Shown piece after piece: positions 1 to 8,888 of a stretch of DNA of 64,000 bases. The position numbers were made by a program, and so were the translations under genes. A model generated the notes under the pieces. That model was not told the DNA's origin, ran no database searches, and saw only the letters and a list, made by a program, of their open reading frames with translations. This DNA is from SpSt-539 sp964549445. Lineage in GTDB: Bacteria > Planctomycetota > Phycisphaerae > UBA1845 > UTPLA1. Each line of letters starts with the position of its first letter. Position 1 is the first letter of the stretch. Location of the stretch: contig CAZJVS010000021.1 of the NCBI GenBank assembly GCA_964549445.1, positions 1 to 64,000 on the forward strand. Reading direction: 5' to 3'.

Positions 1-49
1 TCGCGATAATTCAGCGATGCCTGCGCATGACTCAGTTTTCAGACAGGGC

Positions 50-1765
50 CTAGTCGCTTGGCGTCCTTGACGCCTCCCGCACCTGCTGGAGCACCTGTTC
101 GAGGTTGTAGCTCGCCGCCAACTGGAGCGGTGGGTAATCGACGTAGGACATGAGTTCCTTCTCCCACAGCAGCTGGCCGATCGGAAGGAGGTTCCAGTCA
201 TAAATGTACGCCGTGCTCGGGGAGGCGAGCGCACCCGCCATCGAAAACGCGCCCTTCTGTTCCTCACCGACGTTATTCTCGAACGGATCGCGCATGATGT
301 TCTGGACCTGAGTCCAGTGGTAGGTCACGGGCGGCCCCAGCGCCGAGGCGCCGGTGGAACCCATCATGGAGTAGTAGAACTTCCAGTTCTTGAATCGCAC
401 AGCCGACGGCAATCGACCCTGGTAGTAGAAGAAATACTCGCGATTCGACTTTTCCGACTTTCCGGTGAGGTATTCGATCTGGTTGAAGCCATCGAGCTTG
501 GTCTTGGCAATTCCCTCGTACTTGCCGGCCATGATCTGCTTGTTCAATTCCTCCCCTTTGGGGCCGCCGGCGATTTCCACAAACGTCGGCACCCAGTCGA
601 GCGAGGAGAACATCTCCTTGAAGACCGTTCCCGGCTTGATGACACCCGGCCAGCGAATGACGCACGGAGCGCGCATGCCGCCTTCCCATGTCGTCAGCTT
701 TCCTGCCTTGAACGGCGTAACGCCGCCGTCCGGGAAGGTCTGAACCTCGGCCCCGTTGTCGGTGGTGAAAACGACGATCGTGTTATCAAGCTGGCCCATG
801 TCTTCCAGCTTCTTCAGCACGACGCCGATGTTATCGTCCATTTGCTTCATGCCGGCTTCGTTGGCGCCCCAGTCCTTGCCGCCCTTGGTGCCGATCATGT
901 CTTCGTATTTCTTCGACAGCACGGTCGTCACGTGCATGCGGGCCGGGTTGTACCAGCAGAAAAACGGCTTGTTGGTCTTCTTGGGATCGTTGCGATCGAG
1001 CCAGTCAACGACATGCGACGAGATTTCCTCGTCTACCGTCTTCGACCGCTCCAGCGTCAGCGGGCCTTCATCCTTGCCCTGCTGATTCTTCGCCGTGCCG
1101 TCGGACGATTTCATCCAGATGACCGGCCGCGGCGGTGTCATGCAGGTGCCGGTCTTCGGATCGATAGCGCCCGCGACAGGCGGGATTCCGGGAATCGGCT
1201 CCTGCGCACATGGCGGCACAACCGCCTGCTCGGTCGGACTGCTGTTGATGTCCGGGAAGCTCACCTGCTGCATGGCGTCCAAGTGATACAAATAACCCCA
1301 GAACTCCTGGAAGCCGTGCGCCGTCGGCAGCGAATCGGGATGGTCGCCGAGGTGGTTTTTGCCGAACTCGCCGGTTGAATACCCCAGGTTATACAGAAAC
1401 TGGGCGAGGCACGGCGTACCGGGTCGCAGATACGAAATCGCGCCCGGCAATTGCGGCATCACCATGCCCGCGCGATAGGGATGCATGCCGGTAATAAAGG
1501 CGCATCTTCCCGCGGTGCAGCTCGACTCCGCGTAGTAATGCATGAACATCCCGCCTTCCTTGGCGATACGATCGATGTTCGGCGTCTCTCCGACCATCAG
1601 GCCGCGGTGGTAACAACTCGGCTGCATCCAGCCGATGTCGTCGCCCATGATGAAGAGGATGTTCGGCTTCTTGTCCTGTGCAACAGCACTCCTGCCGAAG
1701 CACAGCATGGCCGCGACGCCCAGCACCAAGCCGCGCCAACACGTTGCCTGTTGCTTCCGCTTCAT
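50..1765 (-). CDS. exported sulfatase (formylglycine type)
   Basis: Predicted sulfate-ester hydrolase of the alkaline phosphatase superfamily, 571 aa, exported. The sequence has a signal peptide (about residues 1-29, ending AVA-Q), the metal-binding MGDD at 40-43 and the sulfatase signature CTAGR with the formylglycine cysteine at residue 83. It also has HVTTVLSKKY and TDNGAE motifs typical of the family. The frame is open further upstream, but ATG at 1765 is preceded by AAGGAG and begins the signal peptide, so it is preferred. It follows a small membrane protein gene (99 nt gap) and a second sulfatase with the same CTAGR signature, which suggests one operon. Substrate unknown; planctomycete sulfatases commonly act on sulfated polysaccharides. 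No formylglycine-generating enzyme is in the window. Confidence 0.9.
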   Translation of the reverse strand: MKRKQQATCWRGLVLGVAAMLCFGRSAVAQDKKPNILFIMGDDIGWMQPSCYHRGLMVGETPNIDRIAKEGGMFMHYYAESSCTAGRCAFITGMHPYRAGMVMPQLPGAISYLRPGTPCLAQFLYNLGYSTGEFGKNHLGDHPDSLPTAHGFQEFWGYLYHLDAMQQVSFPDINSSPTEQAVVPPCAQEPIPGIPPVAGAIDPKTGTCMTPPRPVIWMKSSDGTAKNQQGKDEGPLTLERSKTVDEEISSHVVDWLDRNDPKKTNKPFFCWYNPARMHVTTVLSKKYEDMIGTKGGKDWGANEAGMKQMDDNIGVVLKKLEDMGQLDNTIVVFTTDNGAEVQTFPDGGVTPFKAGKLTTWEGGMRAPCVIRWPGVIKPGTVFKEMFSSLDWVPTFVEIAGGPKGEELNKQIMAGKYEGIAKTKLDGFNQIEYLTGKSEKSNREYFFYYQGRLPSAVRFKNWKFYYSMMGSTGASALGPPVTYHWTQVQNIMRDPFENNVGEEQKGAFSMAGALASPSTAYIYDWNLLPIGQLLWEKELMSYVDYPPLQLAASYNLEQVLQQVREASRTPSD

Positions 1766-1863
1766 GGTGAACTCCTTCACGCGCCATTCCAACCGGCCCG
1801 GCAAAGCTTTGCACCTCGCCGCTCGGGCCGGTTGCCGCGGCGACCGATTGCATCGCCAGTTCC

Positions 1864-2586
1864 TCATCCCTTGCACACCGGCATGAACGCCAGGCGCACG
1901 ACCGTCATCATGAACAGCAGGCACGCGACGCCCCCCAGCCCCAGCCGAAGCCGGCGCGATTGAAACGTCCCCGTGATCCCGCCGAAAAACAGCACCGACG
2001 CAAACAGCAGGGTCAGCAATACGTACGTATCGCCGTTCGTCCCCGCCGCCAGCGCCGTACTGCGGAGTTGTGACGCCTTCTCCCGCGCCGCCTTTGCCTC
2101 CTGCTCCTCGACCAGCACGTACTCCCGCATCTTCCCCGGCGCCGGTACGTTTGGATTCTTGAAAGGGTCAAGTTTCAGCCACGCATCGACCGCTTCGCGC
2201 AACGGAGACGGCATTCGCACGTGAATCGCGTCCGCGAGCTCCGTGTCCTTGCGTTGAACTGCGTCGAGGTAGTGAAGCAGAACAAGACTGTCCAGCGTCT
2301 TTCGTTGCATAACCGCAAGCGTCCGCTGCTGCGCTTCCTGCGACGACAGCTCCGCGTCCGCCAGGAGGACCGATTGCGTGCCATTCCACCGCTCCGACTG
2401 ATACGCGCACCAGGTCGAGCAGAGCGCCGTCAGCGACAGGATGATCACCAGGGCCAGCTCCAGGCCTCCCTGCTGCCGATCCCGCTCAATCGCCGTGAGC
2501 AGGCGATCGAGTTTTGCGTCAATATTGACGCCGATCGAGTCGTTCGCGGACCGTCGCTCCTCCACGATACGTTGTCCTTCCAGCAT
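1864..2586 (-). CDS. membrane protein of unknown function, three predicted TM helices
   Basis: A 240 aa protein I do not assign to a characterised family; it somewhat resembles DUF4337-type proteins. A charged N-terminus (1-40) precedes a first TM helix at about 41-62. A soluble, probably helical region (65-180) is rich in Gln, Glu and Lys. Two further TM helices lie at about 185-205 and 213-235, and the C-terminus is short. It sits between two sulfatase genes in the same orientation (117 nt and 99 nt gaps), so it is probably co-transcribed with them; any role in sulfatase function is inference. Confidence 0.7.
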   Translation of the reverse strand: MLEGQRIVEERRSANDSIGVNIDAKLDRLLTAIERDRQQGGLELALVIILSLTALCSTWCAYQSERWNGTQSVLLADAELSSQEAQQRTLAVMQRKTLDSLVLLHYLDAVQRKDTELADAIHVRMPSPLREAVDAWLKLDPFKNPNVPAPGKMREYVLVEEQEAKAAREKASQLRSTALAAGTNGDTYVLLTLLFASVLFFGGITGTFQSRRLRLGLGGVACLLFMMTVVRLAFMPVCKG

Positions 2587-2702
2587 TCAACAATTCCTTG
2601 TGATGCCGTTTGTCGCTCCGCCCGGCGCGCCATTGCGCGATCGGCGGGTGACCCTTTCGGATCGCCCGCCGTGCACATTAACTTTGCAGCCAGCCCGCTC
2701 AC

Positions 2703-4322
2703 CTACTGACTCTGGCGGCTCTTCATCATCTCCATCTTCTTTTCAAGCTCCGCCTTCAACCCTTCGAGATTGAAGCTCGCCCCCTTCTGCATGGGTGGAT
2801 ACTCGAGGAACGTCGCAGCCATCTTGCCCACTTCCTGTTTCACGAAGACAAAGCGCCAGAACTCATACACAAACCAGTTGTAATAAGCGATCGATCCGTT
2901 GTCCTTGCCGTTGTACATCCCGGTTCGCTCGAACGGGTCCAGTCGCAGATTGACCAGGATCGGCCAGTCGACTTTCTCCGTCGCGCCCAGCCAGCCGTTC
3001 GGCTGATCGGTGAAGCGGTACTTGAAGTCCTTGATTCGGACCGCGCTCAGCGTCGTCTCGGTGAAGTAGAAAATCTCGTGCCGCTTCGACGGCCCCCTGC
3101 CGGTGAGCACGTCCATCTGGTCATAGCCATCGAGGTGGACCTTGTACTTCGTTCCGTTGAGTTCTTTGCCCTTCTTCAACTCCTCGACGATGTTCGAATT
3201 GCCCGCCGCCCCGACAAACGTCGGGAACCAGTCCAGCCCGGAGAAAATTCCGTTCTCCACCTTTCCCGCCGGAACCTTGCCCGGCCAGCGGATGATGCAC
3301 GGTGCCCGGAACCCACCCTCCATCGCCGTTCCCTTCCCGCCGGCAAAGGGCGTCTGGCCACCGTCCGGCCAGGTGAAGTTCTCAGTGCCGTTGTCGGTCG
3401 AGAAAGCAACGATCGTGTTCTCATCAAGGTCGTTGTCCTTCAGATACTTCATGACCGACCCGACGATGTCATCGAGCTGCGCCATGCCGGCCTCTTCGAT
3501 GGACCAGCCGTTCTCCGCATTGCGCATGCCCTGATACTTGGGCGACAGGTGCGTCACCACGTGCATTCGCGTCGGATTCAGCCACAGGAAAAACGGCTTG
3601 CCGTCCTTTCGTGCCTTGTCCACGAACTTCAAGGCCTTATCGAGGATTTCGTCATCGACCGTCTCCATCCGCTCCGGACAGAGCTGGCCCGCGTCCTCGA
3701 TCTTCTGCTTGCCGATCTTGCCCCAGCGCGGCTCCTCCGTCGGATCGTCCTTGTCCGTCGCCCAGCAGTGCAACATGTTTCGCGGCCCGACCTTTGACAA
3801 AAGGTTCTGCGGGTAATTGGGATGGCAGGGATCTTCCATCGCATCCAGGTGGTACAGATAGCCGTAGAATTCGTCGAAGCCATGCACCGTCGGCAGAAAC
3901 TTGTTGAGATCGCCGAGGTGGTTCTTGCCGAATTGCCCCGTCGCGTAGCCCATCGACTTCAACACCGTCGCGATCGTCGGCGCCTCCGCCGGCATGCCCT
4001 GCGGTGCGCCCGCCTGTCCGACCGTGGTCATTCCCGTCCGAATCGGCAGCTCACCCGTGATGAAGTTCGCCCGCCCCGCCGTGCAGCTCGCCTCGGCGTA
4101 GTAATCTGTGAACAGCATCCCCTCGGCCGCCATCTTGTCGAGATGTGGCGTCCGCCCCGCCATCATGCCGCGGTGGTACGCCCCAATGTTCCAGACTCCG
4201 ATGTCGTCCCCCATGATAAACACGATGTTGGGCTTCTTGTCCTCCGCCAGCGATGGTGCTGCAATGAAGGCAATCGCCGCGAGGAAACAACCGAGCACGA
4301 CGCGAGAACGCCCTGTGTTCAT
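2703..4322 (-). CDS. exported sulfatase (formylglycine type)
   Basis: Predicted sulfatase of 539 aa, paralogous to the one ending at 50. Signal peptide about 1-26 (PSLAE), metal site MGDD at 37-40, signature CTAGR with formylglycine cysteine at 80, and STDNGTEN further on. A TTG two codons upstream also keeps the frame, but ATG at 4322 is the better start because AAGGAGG lies 7 nt before it. It is the first gene of the apparent unit sulfatase / membrane protein / sulfatase, so the promoter probably lies in the 208 nt upstream. Substrate cannot be read from the sequence. Confidence 0.9.
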   Translation of the reverse strand: MNTGRSRVVLGCFLAAIAFIAAPSLAEDKKPNIVFIMGDDIGVWNIGAYHRGMMAGRTPHLDKMAAEGMLFTDYYAEASCTAGRANFITGELPIRTGMTTVGQAGAPQGMPAEAPTIATVLKSMGYATGQFGKNHLGDLNKFLPTVHGFDEFYGYLYHLDAMEDPCHPNYPQNLLSKVGPRNMLHCWATDKDDPTEEPRWGKIGKQKIEDAGQLCPERMETVDDEILDKALKFVDKARKDGKPFFLWLNPTRMHVVTHLSPKYQGMRNAENGWSIEEAGMAQLDDIVGSVMKYLKDNDLDENTIVAFSTDNGTENFTWPDGGQTPFAGGKGTAMEGGFRAPCIIRWPGKVPAGKVENGIFSGLDWFPTFVGAAGNSNIVEELKKGKELNGTKYKVHLDGYDQMDVLTGRGPSKRHEIFYFTETTLSAVRIKDFKYRFTDQPNGWLGATEKVDWPILVNLRLDPFERTGMYNGKDNGSIAYYNWFVYEFWRFVFVKQEVGKMAATFLEYPPMQKGASFNLEGLKAELEKKMEMMKSRQSQ

Positions 4323-4530
4323 GATCAAACCTCCTTCGGAGTGATTAGCCGACGCGGCGGACGCGCGCCGAAAGTCCTCAAGTGTGTCTCACACAACATT
4401 GACAGAGTTCCGCGACTCCTCGGAACTTGCCATTGCGCGGGATGATACCCCATGACGCCGACTGCGTACCTAGAAACCCGGAGACGATATGCTTTCTTTG
4501 CGTCCGATAAGTCTGTGACTGCGCACACGG

Positions 4531-5142
4531 TCAGAGCGTCGACTTTCGCTCCGCGACCGGCGGGCACGGCAGCTTTGCCAAGAGCTCCGCGCAACCCGAC
4601 CCCCACTTTGTCACGCACGCGGCCGTCTTCACGAGCGGCACATCAACTTCGTGAACACGATCCCCACTGATGATGTAGATCGAGCCCACCGCCGGCGTCG
4701 GCGCCGACGGGATGAAGACCGTGAACCGCCCGTCCGCGTGCCGCTCCACGATGAACCCCGGCATCAGCGCCTCTTCGATCTCGACCAGCGCCGATCGAAA
4801 CGTCGCGCCGTGATGCGACTTGTCCAGTTGCTCCGCCATCCCGCGCAGCACCGTGTAGCCCGGTACGCGTCGCAGCACCGTTCCCTCGAGCACCTGCTGC
4901 ACCCGTCGCCCCACCGCCGTGCGGATCATGAGCCCCGCGCCGAAACACGCCACCAGCAACAATCCCAGCGCGATCAGTTGCGGATGCCGCGCCTGTTCCG
5001 GCAACTGCTCGGAGATTGGGTGAACAACCGTGGCCGCCGCGCCGACCGACTTCAGCAGCAGCAGCACGCTCACCCACACCGGCAGGACGATGATGAGCCC
5101 GCCGATGAGCGTCGTCTTCAGAAAGTTGAGTACGCTTTTCAC
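4531..5142 (-). CDS. DUF502 family membrane protein
   Basis: A 203 aa inner-membrane protein resembling the DUF502 family, whose function is not established. TM helices lie at about 11-32 and 55-75. They are followed by a VGRRVQQVLEGTVLRRVPGYTVL segment matching the family pattern of a basic stretch, then 'R-x-P-x-x' and a Tyr. A soluble beta-rich domain follows with FIPSAPTPAVGSIYII, which resembles the PTTPNPTSG region of DUF502 proteins. It is transcribed from the same strand as its neighbours with a 45 nt gap to the preceding gene's stop. Confidence 0.75.
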   Translation of the reverse strand: MKSVLNFLKTTLIGGLIIVLPVWVSVLLLLKSVGAAATVVHPISEQLPEQARHPQLIALGLLLVACFGAGLMIRTAVGRRVQQVLEGTVLRRVPGYTVLRGMAEQLDKSHHGATFRSALVEIEEALMPGFIVERHADGRFTVFIPSAPTPAVGSIYIISGDRVHEVDVPLVKTAACVTKWGSGCAELLAKLPCPPVAERKSTL

Positions 5143-5187
5143 GATCGATGCCGCCGCCGCAGTCCGTGACCCCCGGGAGTCCGCTGC

Positions 5188-6384
5188 CTACTTGCCGCCC
5201 GCCGGCTTCATTAACCGCACCAGCAGCCACTGCTGCGTCTTCTGCGTTCCCATGTGGACCAGCAGCGGCGTCTGCGGCTTCGTTAGGTTGTAGATTCCCG
5301 TCTCGAACACGACTTGCGTGCTGTCCCCGACGCACCACGCCGCCCGCTGGCTCTTCACTTCGACCTGACCGGCCACCGGCGCCACCGTGTTCACCACCGG
5401 CTCGAAGAAGTTCCCGCGAATGACGCCGTTCTTGTTGATCGCCAGTTCGAATGCCTGGTTGCCGCTCTGCGAATCCCCCTGCACCATCGCGAATATTCCC
5501 AGCGGCATCCAGGCGTCATCGTTTCCGATGGTCGCCTTCAAGCCCTGCTCCGCTATATCAATCGCCCCCTGGCCGTACTGCTCTGCCGTTCCGATGTCAG
5601 TCCCGTTGTAGAACACCCGCCCGTTCGCGACGACAATCGTGTTGCCATAATCGAAAAATGCCGGCTGGCCCGTGATGTTGCACCAATTGATCACCGCCGG
5701 CCACGTTGCAAAATCCCACGGTGAAAGCCCGGTCGCCCAGTTCGCCGGCGCCCACGCCTTCGGATGCCCCGAAAACCACGCCGGCGTGAACGCGTCATAG
5801 TGGTCAAACGAATCGCGCACCGCTCTTCCGCGCGTCAGCATCGCATTCGTCGACCATGCCGGAGTGGAGTGCTGTCCGTTGCCGGGCGCGACGTCCGTCG
5901 ATCCTCCCAGTCCGCCGTCCGTCGGAAACCGGGCCGCGCCGCCGCCCTGTTGAAAGACTTGGGACCCCTTCGTTCCCCATTGCGTCATCGTGCCGTCCGG
6001 CCCGATCGTGTACGTGCTCTCAACCGATGCCGCGCTCGGCGAGCTCGGCGAATTCACGAAGTACCGCATCCCACCTCCGCCCGATCCCAGGCCGCCCGGA
6101 AATCCCGTGTACCCACCCACAGGGCTGCCTCCCGTCCCGCCCGATCCGCCGACGCTGTACGGACCCGTCGGCATCCCGTGCCCGTACGGCTGGCCGGCCT
6201 GACCACCGGTTGTCGCTCCCTGCCCGAACAAGCTCGAGCCGGCCGCCGTCTGGTCGTAGCCGAGGCTGACAATCGATGCCGCCGCGACGGCCCCGCCGAA
6301 TCCGCGCGCGTATGCCTCGCCGCCGCACAATCCCGCGATCGCAAGTACGCATGCCGCAGCCGAACGTCTGATGGTCATCGTCAC
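5188..6384 (-). CDS. exported glycine-rich protein, planctomycete 'mu-protocadherin' type
   Basis: A 398 aa exported protein. Signal peptide about 1-26 (AYA-R). Residues 27-110 are Gly/Ser/Pro-rich low complexity; a second part contains HPKAWAPANWATG, FFDYGNTIVV and NGRVFYNGTDIGTAEQY. These motifs belong to a family widespread in planctomycetes and often annotated as mu-protocadherin-like cell-surface protein. Function unknown. Its start lies only 3 nt after the stop of the DUF4440-like gene, so it is the last gene of a unit with the two DUF2092 proteins and the SnoaL-like protein. Confidence 0.75.
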   Translation of the reverse strand: MTMTIRRSAAACVLAIAGLCGGEAYARGFGGAVAAASIVSLGYDQTAAGSSLFGQGATTGGQAGQPYGHGMPTGPYSVGGSGGTGGSPVGGYTGFPGGLGSGGGGMRYFVNSPSSPSAASVESTYTIGPDGTMTQWGTKGSQVFQQGGGAARFPTDGGLGGSTDVAPGNGQHSTPAWSTNAMLTRGRAVRDSFDHYDAFTPAWFSGHPKAWAPANWATGLSPWDFATWPAVINWCNITGQPAFFDYGNTIVVANGRVFYNGTDIGTAEQYGQGAIDIAEQGLKATIGNDDAWMPLGIFAMVQGDSQSGNQAFELAINKNGVIRGNFFEPVVNTVAPVAGQVEVKSQRAAWCVGDSTQVVFETGIYNLTKPQTPLLVHMGTQKTQQWLLVRLMKPAGGK

Positions 6385-6387
6385 TCC

Positions 6388-7290
6388 TCACGCTCCCGGC
6401 TTGACCCGGCGCACCGTCATCGGCGCCGTATCGGGTGCCGTCGTGGCCCCCACGCGACGATTCACCGATCGCCACGTGAACTCATCTTCGCTGATCCGCG
6501 TCACGAGGTTTGTCGCGCTCGTCGCCGCCCCGTCCGCCGTTACGCCAACCGACTCCATCACCCAGCGGTTGCCGTCCCGCGACCAGCGCGATTGCCCGCG
6601 CCCGCCGTCATCGTTGAACATCCACGCGCACACCTGGCCCGTCCACGGATCGCGCCCAATCTCCTGCGTGCCCGACGACGTCACTTTTCCGCCTTCGCTC
6701 ACGCTGAACTTGTTCGTCAGGAACGTCTTCTTCGCGTTCCAGGTGAAGCTCATCTTCACCTCGCGATCTTTCGACTTTGCGATCCAGTCGCCCGCCAGCC
6801 AGCCCAGGTCTTCGAGCTTGTCCTCGTTGCCGCCCCACTCGCGCGTCGCCGCGATCCGCCACTTCCCGTCTTCGCGCACGTGCAGAGCCACGTATCTGCC
6901 CGACGTCGGCAGATCCGATCCGCCCGTCGTCACGTGCGCCTCGCCCGTTTCGATCGCCGTGTCGCGCGACGGAAACCGCACCGACTGAATGTCGAGCTGC
7001 ATCTTTCCGCCCGGCTTTTCCTTGAACAGGTTGGCGTACGCCGCCTCGATCTTCGCCCGCCCGATGATCGTCCCGCCACTTTCGTCCTGGTACTCGCCGT
7101 TCTCCGTCCACAGCGCCGCGATCGCTTTCGCGTCGCCGCGGTTGAACGCCAGCACGTACTCCCGTCCCGTGGTGCGGATCGCGTCTCGATCCGCCTCCCG
7201 CGCCTTCGGCTCGTCGCCCTGTGCCGCAGCGCCGACTAACCCGACCATCACCGCCCAACCCACCAACGCCCGCGCTATCGTCCGTTGCAT
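6388..7290 (-). CDS. exported SgcJ/EcaC-type protein (SnoaL-like/DUF4440 fold)
   Basis: A 300 aa protein with a signal peptide (1-23). A SnoaL-like domain follows at about 30-150: AIRTTGREYVLAFNRGDAKA, LWTENGEYQDESGGTIIGR and the GKWRI strand. A second region (about 160-290) has repeated beta motifs (LGWLAGDW, FLTNKFSV, WTGQVCAWMF) as in proteins that pair DUF4440 with a lipocalin-like domain. ATG at 7290 is chosen because it begins the signal peptide; the longer frame overlaps the upstream gene. Enzymatic activity is unproven for most of this family. Confidence 0.75.
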   Translation of the reverse strand: MQRTIARALVGWAVMVGLVGAAAQGDEPKAREADRDAIRTTGREYVLAFNRGDAKAIAALWTENGEYQDESGGTIIGRAKIEAAYANLFKEKPGGKMQLDIQSVRFPSRDTAIETGEAHVTTGGSDLPTSGRYVALHVREDGKWRIAATREWGGNEDKLEDLGWLAGDWIAKSKDREVKMSFTWNAKKTFLTNKFSVSEGGKVTSSGTQEIGRDPWTGQVCAWMFNDDGGRGQSRWSRDGNRWVMESVGVTADGAATSATNLVTRISEDEFTWRSVNRRVGATTAPDTAPMTVRRVKPGA

Positions 7291-7301
7291 CGTTCGATTC
7301 C

Positions 7302-8888
7302 TTACTGCGGCGGCTGCTGAACGCCCGTCAGCTGCAGCATGCTCGTCGAAGTCGCCCCGGATGGCGGATTTCCACTGTAGTCCGCGCCCCACATCACGAC
7401 CGGCGTATCGAAATCCTTGATCCGTAGCACATACTGCGGCCGGCCCGGCGTCCCGACGTACGTGATCACCAGCTTCCGCGGTATCGGCCGCGAGCCGTCC
7501 TCCATCCAGATTTCCCAGTTCAGCCCGAGCTGCGTGTACGCCGCGTGGTCGCAGCGATGGCCGTCGACCCAGTCCTTGCCGAGATACTGCCCCGTCTGGA
7601 GCAACCCCGACAGGTTTGCATACATATTCGTATACAACAGCTCATCCGCCGGCTGCGCCATCCCATACTGCTTGGCCATTTGTTCCAGCACCGAATCCAG
7701 CGAGCCCGACATCGCAACGCTCGCGAACACGTTTCGCAGCTTGTCGATGATCGTGAACACCGTGCCGTTGTACGTGATGCGCCGCTGAACGCCGCTCCCG
7801 TTGACTTTCACCTCCAGCTTGTCCGGCCGCTCCAGCCAGATCTTCCGCTCATTCGAAAGTTGGATCTTCTGTCCCCCAGTCGTCACCTCATCGTAATCCT
7901 CATTGATCTTCATGGTGATGTGATTCTGGTTGCCCAGGAAGGTGCTCATCTTCTGGAGCAGCTGCAGCGGGTCCGGCCCGCTGCCCGTCGCCGACGGCAG
8001 ACTCTGTGCCCCGCCCGCCGGCGCCGCCACGACCGCGTAGCCCTGCTGCCCGTTCTGCGAAGTCGGCTGGTAATAGACGCCGCCGGATGTGTAGTAAGTG
8101 TTGTTATTGATGACCGTGGTCGTCGCGTCGGACGGCAACGATCCAAAGAAAAACCCGATCGGCGGATAGATCGGCATGTAGCTTACACACCCGCCGTACC
8201 AGTACGGGTGATACCAGTTGTATCCATAGTGATAGTAGTTATCGCCGTGCCACGCGACGGCCGTGTAGCCGGATGGCAGCGATGCGACCGCTCCCGCGCT
8301 GAACGGGCCGCGATAGGCGCCATACGTTCCGCCGGCGGGGCCGTGGACGACGGCGCCCGAGACGAACGGTCCGTGATACACCGCCGCCGATCCACCGTAC
8401 GGTCCGTGATACGCAGCCGCGCCGCCCCAGCCGCCGTACGTCCCTGGAACGTGGTACGCCGCCGCGTCATAGTGCGAGATTGACCCGTAGTTGTACGGGT
8501 GATACGTCGCCGCCGCGTGGTACCCGCCCCACGCCTCGCCGTCGTGATAACCGCCCCATCCGCCGTAATGCTCGGCGTTGTCCCAGCCGACGTGCGTCGC
8601 TCCGCCGTAGTGCTCCACGCCTCCGTAGCCGACGTGCGTCGCGCTGCCGTAGTGCGTGAATCCCGTCGCCGGCCCGTAGTGCGAAAACCCCGAGTAGTGC
8701 ACCGAGCCGAACCCGCCGCCGAAGCCGCCCGCGTGAAAACTGCTGGCGTGAAATCCGCCGCCCCAGCCGCCCGCGTGGAATCCGCCCGCATGAAAGCCGC
8801 CGAATCCGCGAAATGCACCGGCCTGCGGAACAATCGTCAGCGTCAGCGCGCCCGCCGCGACCGCAACAATTCCGATTCGCGCCCTCAT
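7302..8888 (-). CDS. exported DUF2092 protein with His/Tyr/Gly-rich repeat N-terminus
   Basis: A 528 aa protein. Signal peptide about 1-25. Residues 26-215 are an unusual low-complexity region made of degenerate short units such as FHAGG, HYGxATHVG and YHGPF, rich in Gly, His and Tyr. Residues about 290-500 form a DUF2092 domain (related to the LolA/LolB lipoprotein-carrier fold), with ERKIWLERPDKLEV, VLEQMAKQYGMAQPADELLY, DGHRCDHAAY and LNWEIWMEDGSRPIPRK. Its start overlaps the stop of the upstream DUF2092 lipoprotein gene by 4 nt (ATGA), so the two are probably translationally coupled. Function of DUF2092 is not established. Confidence 0.8.
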   Translation of the reverse strand: MRARIGIVAVAAGALTLTIVPQAGAFRGFGGFHAGGFHAGGWGGGFHASSFHAGGFGGGFGSVHYSGFSHYGPATGFTHYGSATHVGYGGVEHYGGATHVGWDNAEHYGGWGGYHDGEAWGGYHAAATYHPYNYGSISHYDAAAYHVPGTYGGWGGAAAYHGPYGGSAAVYHGPFVSGAVVHGPAGGTYGAYRGPFSAGAVASLPSGYTAVAWHGDNYYHYGYNWYHPYWYGGCVSYMPIYPPIGFFFGSLPSDATTTVINNNTYYTSGGVYYQPTSQNGQQGYAVVAAPAGGAQSLPSATGSGPDPLQLLQKMSTFLGNQNHITMKINEDYDEVTTGGQKIQLSNERKIWLERPDKLEVKVNGSGVQRRITYNGTVFTIIDKLRNVFASVAMSGSLDSVLEQMAKQYGMAQPADELLYTNMYANLSGLLQTGQYLGKDWVDGHRCDHAAYTQLGLNWEIWMEDGSRPIPRKLVITYVGTPGRPQYVLRIKDFDTPVVMWGADYSGNPPSGATSTSMLQLTGVQQPPQ

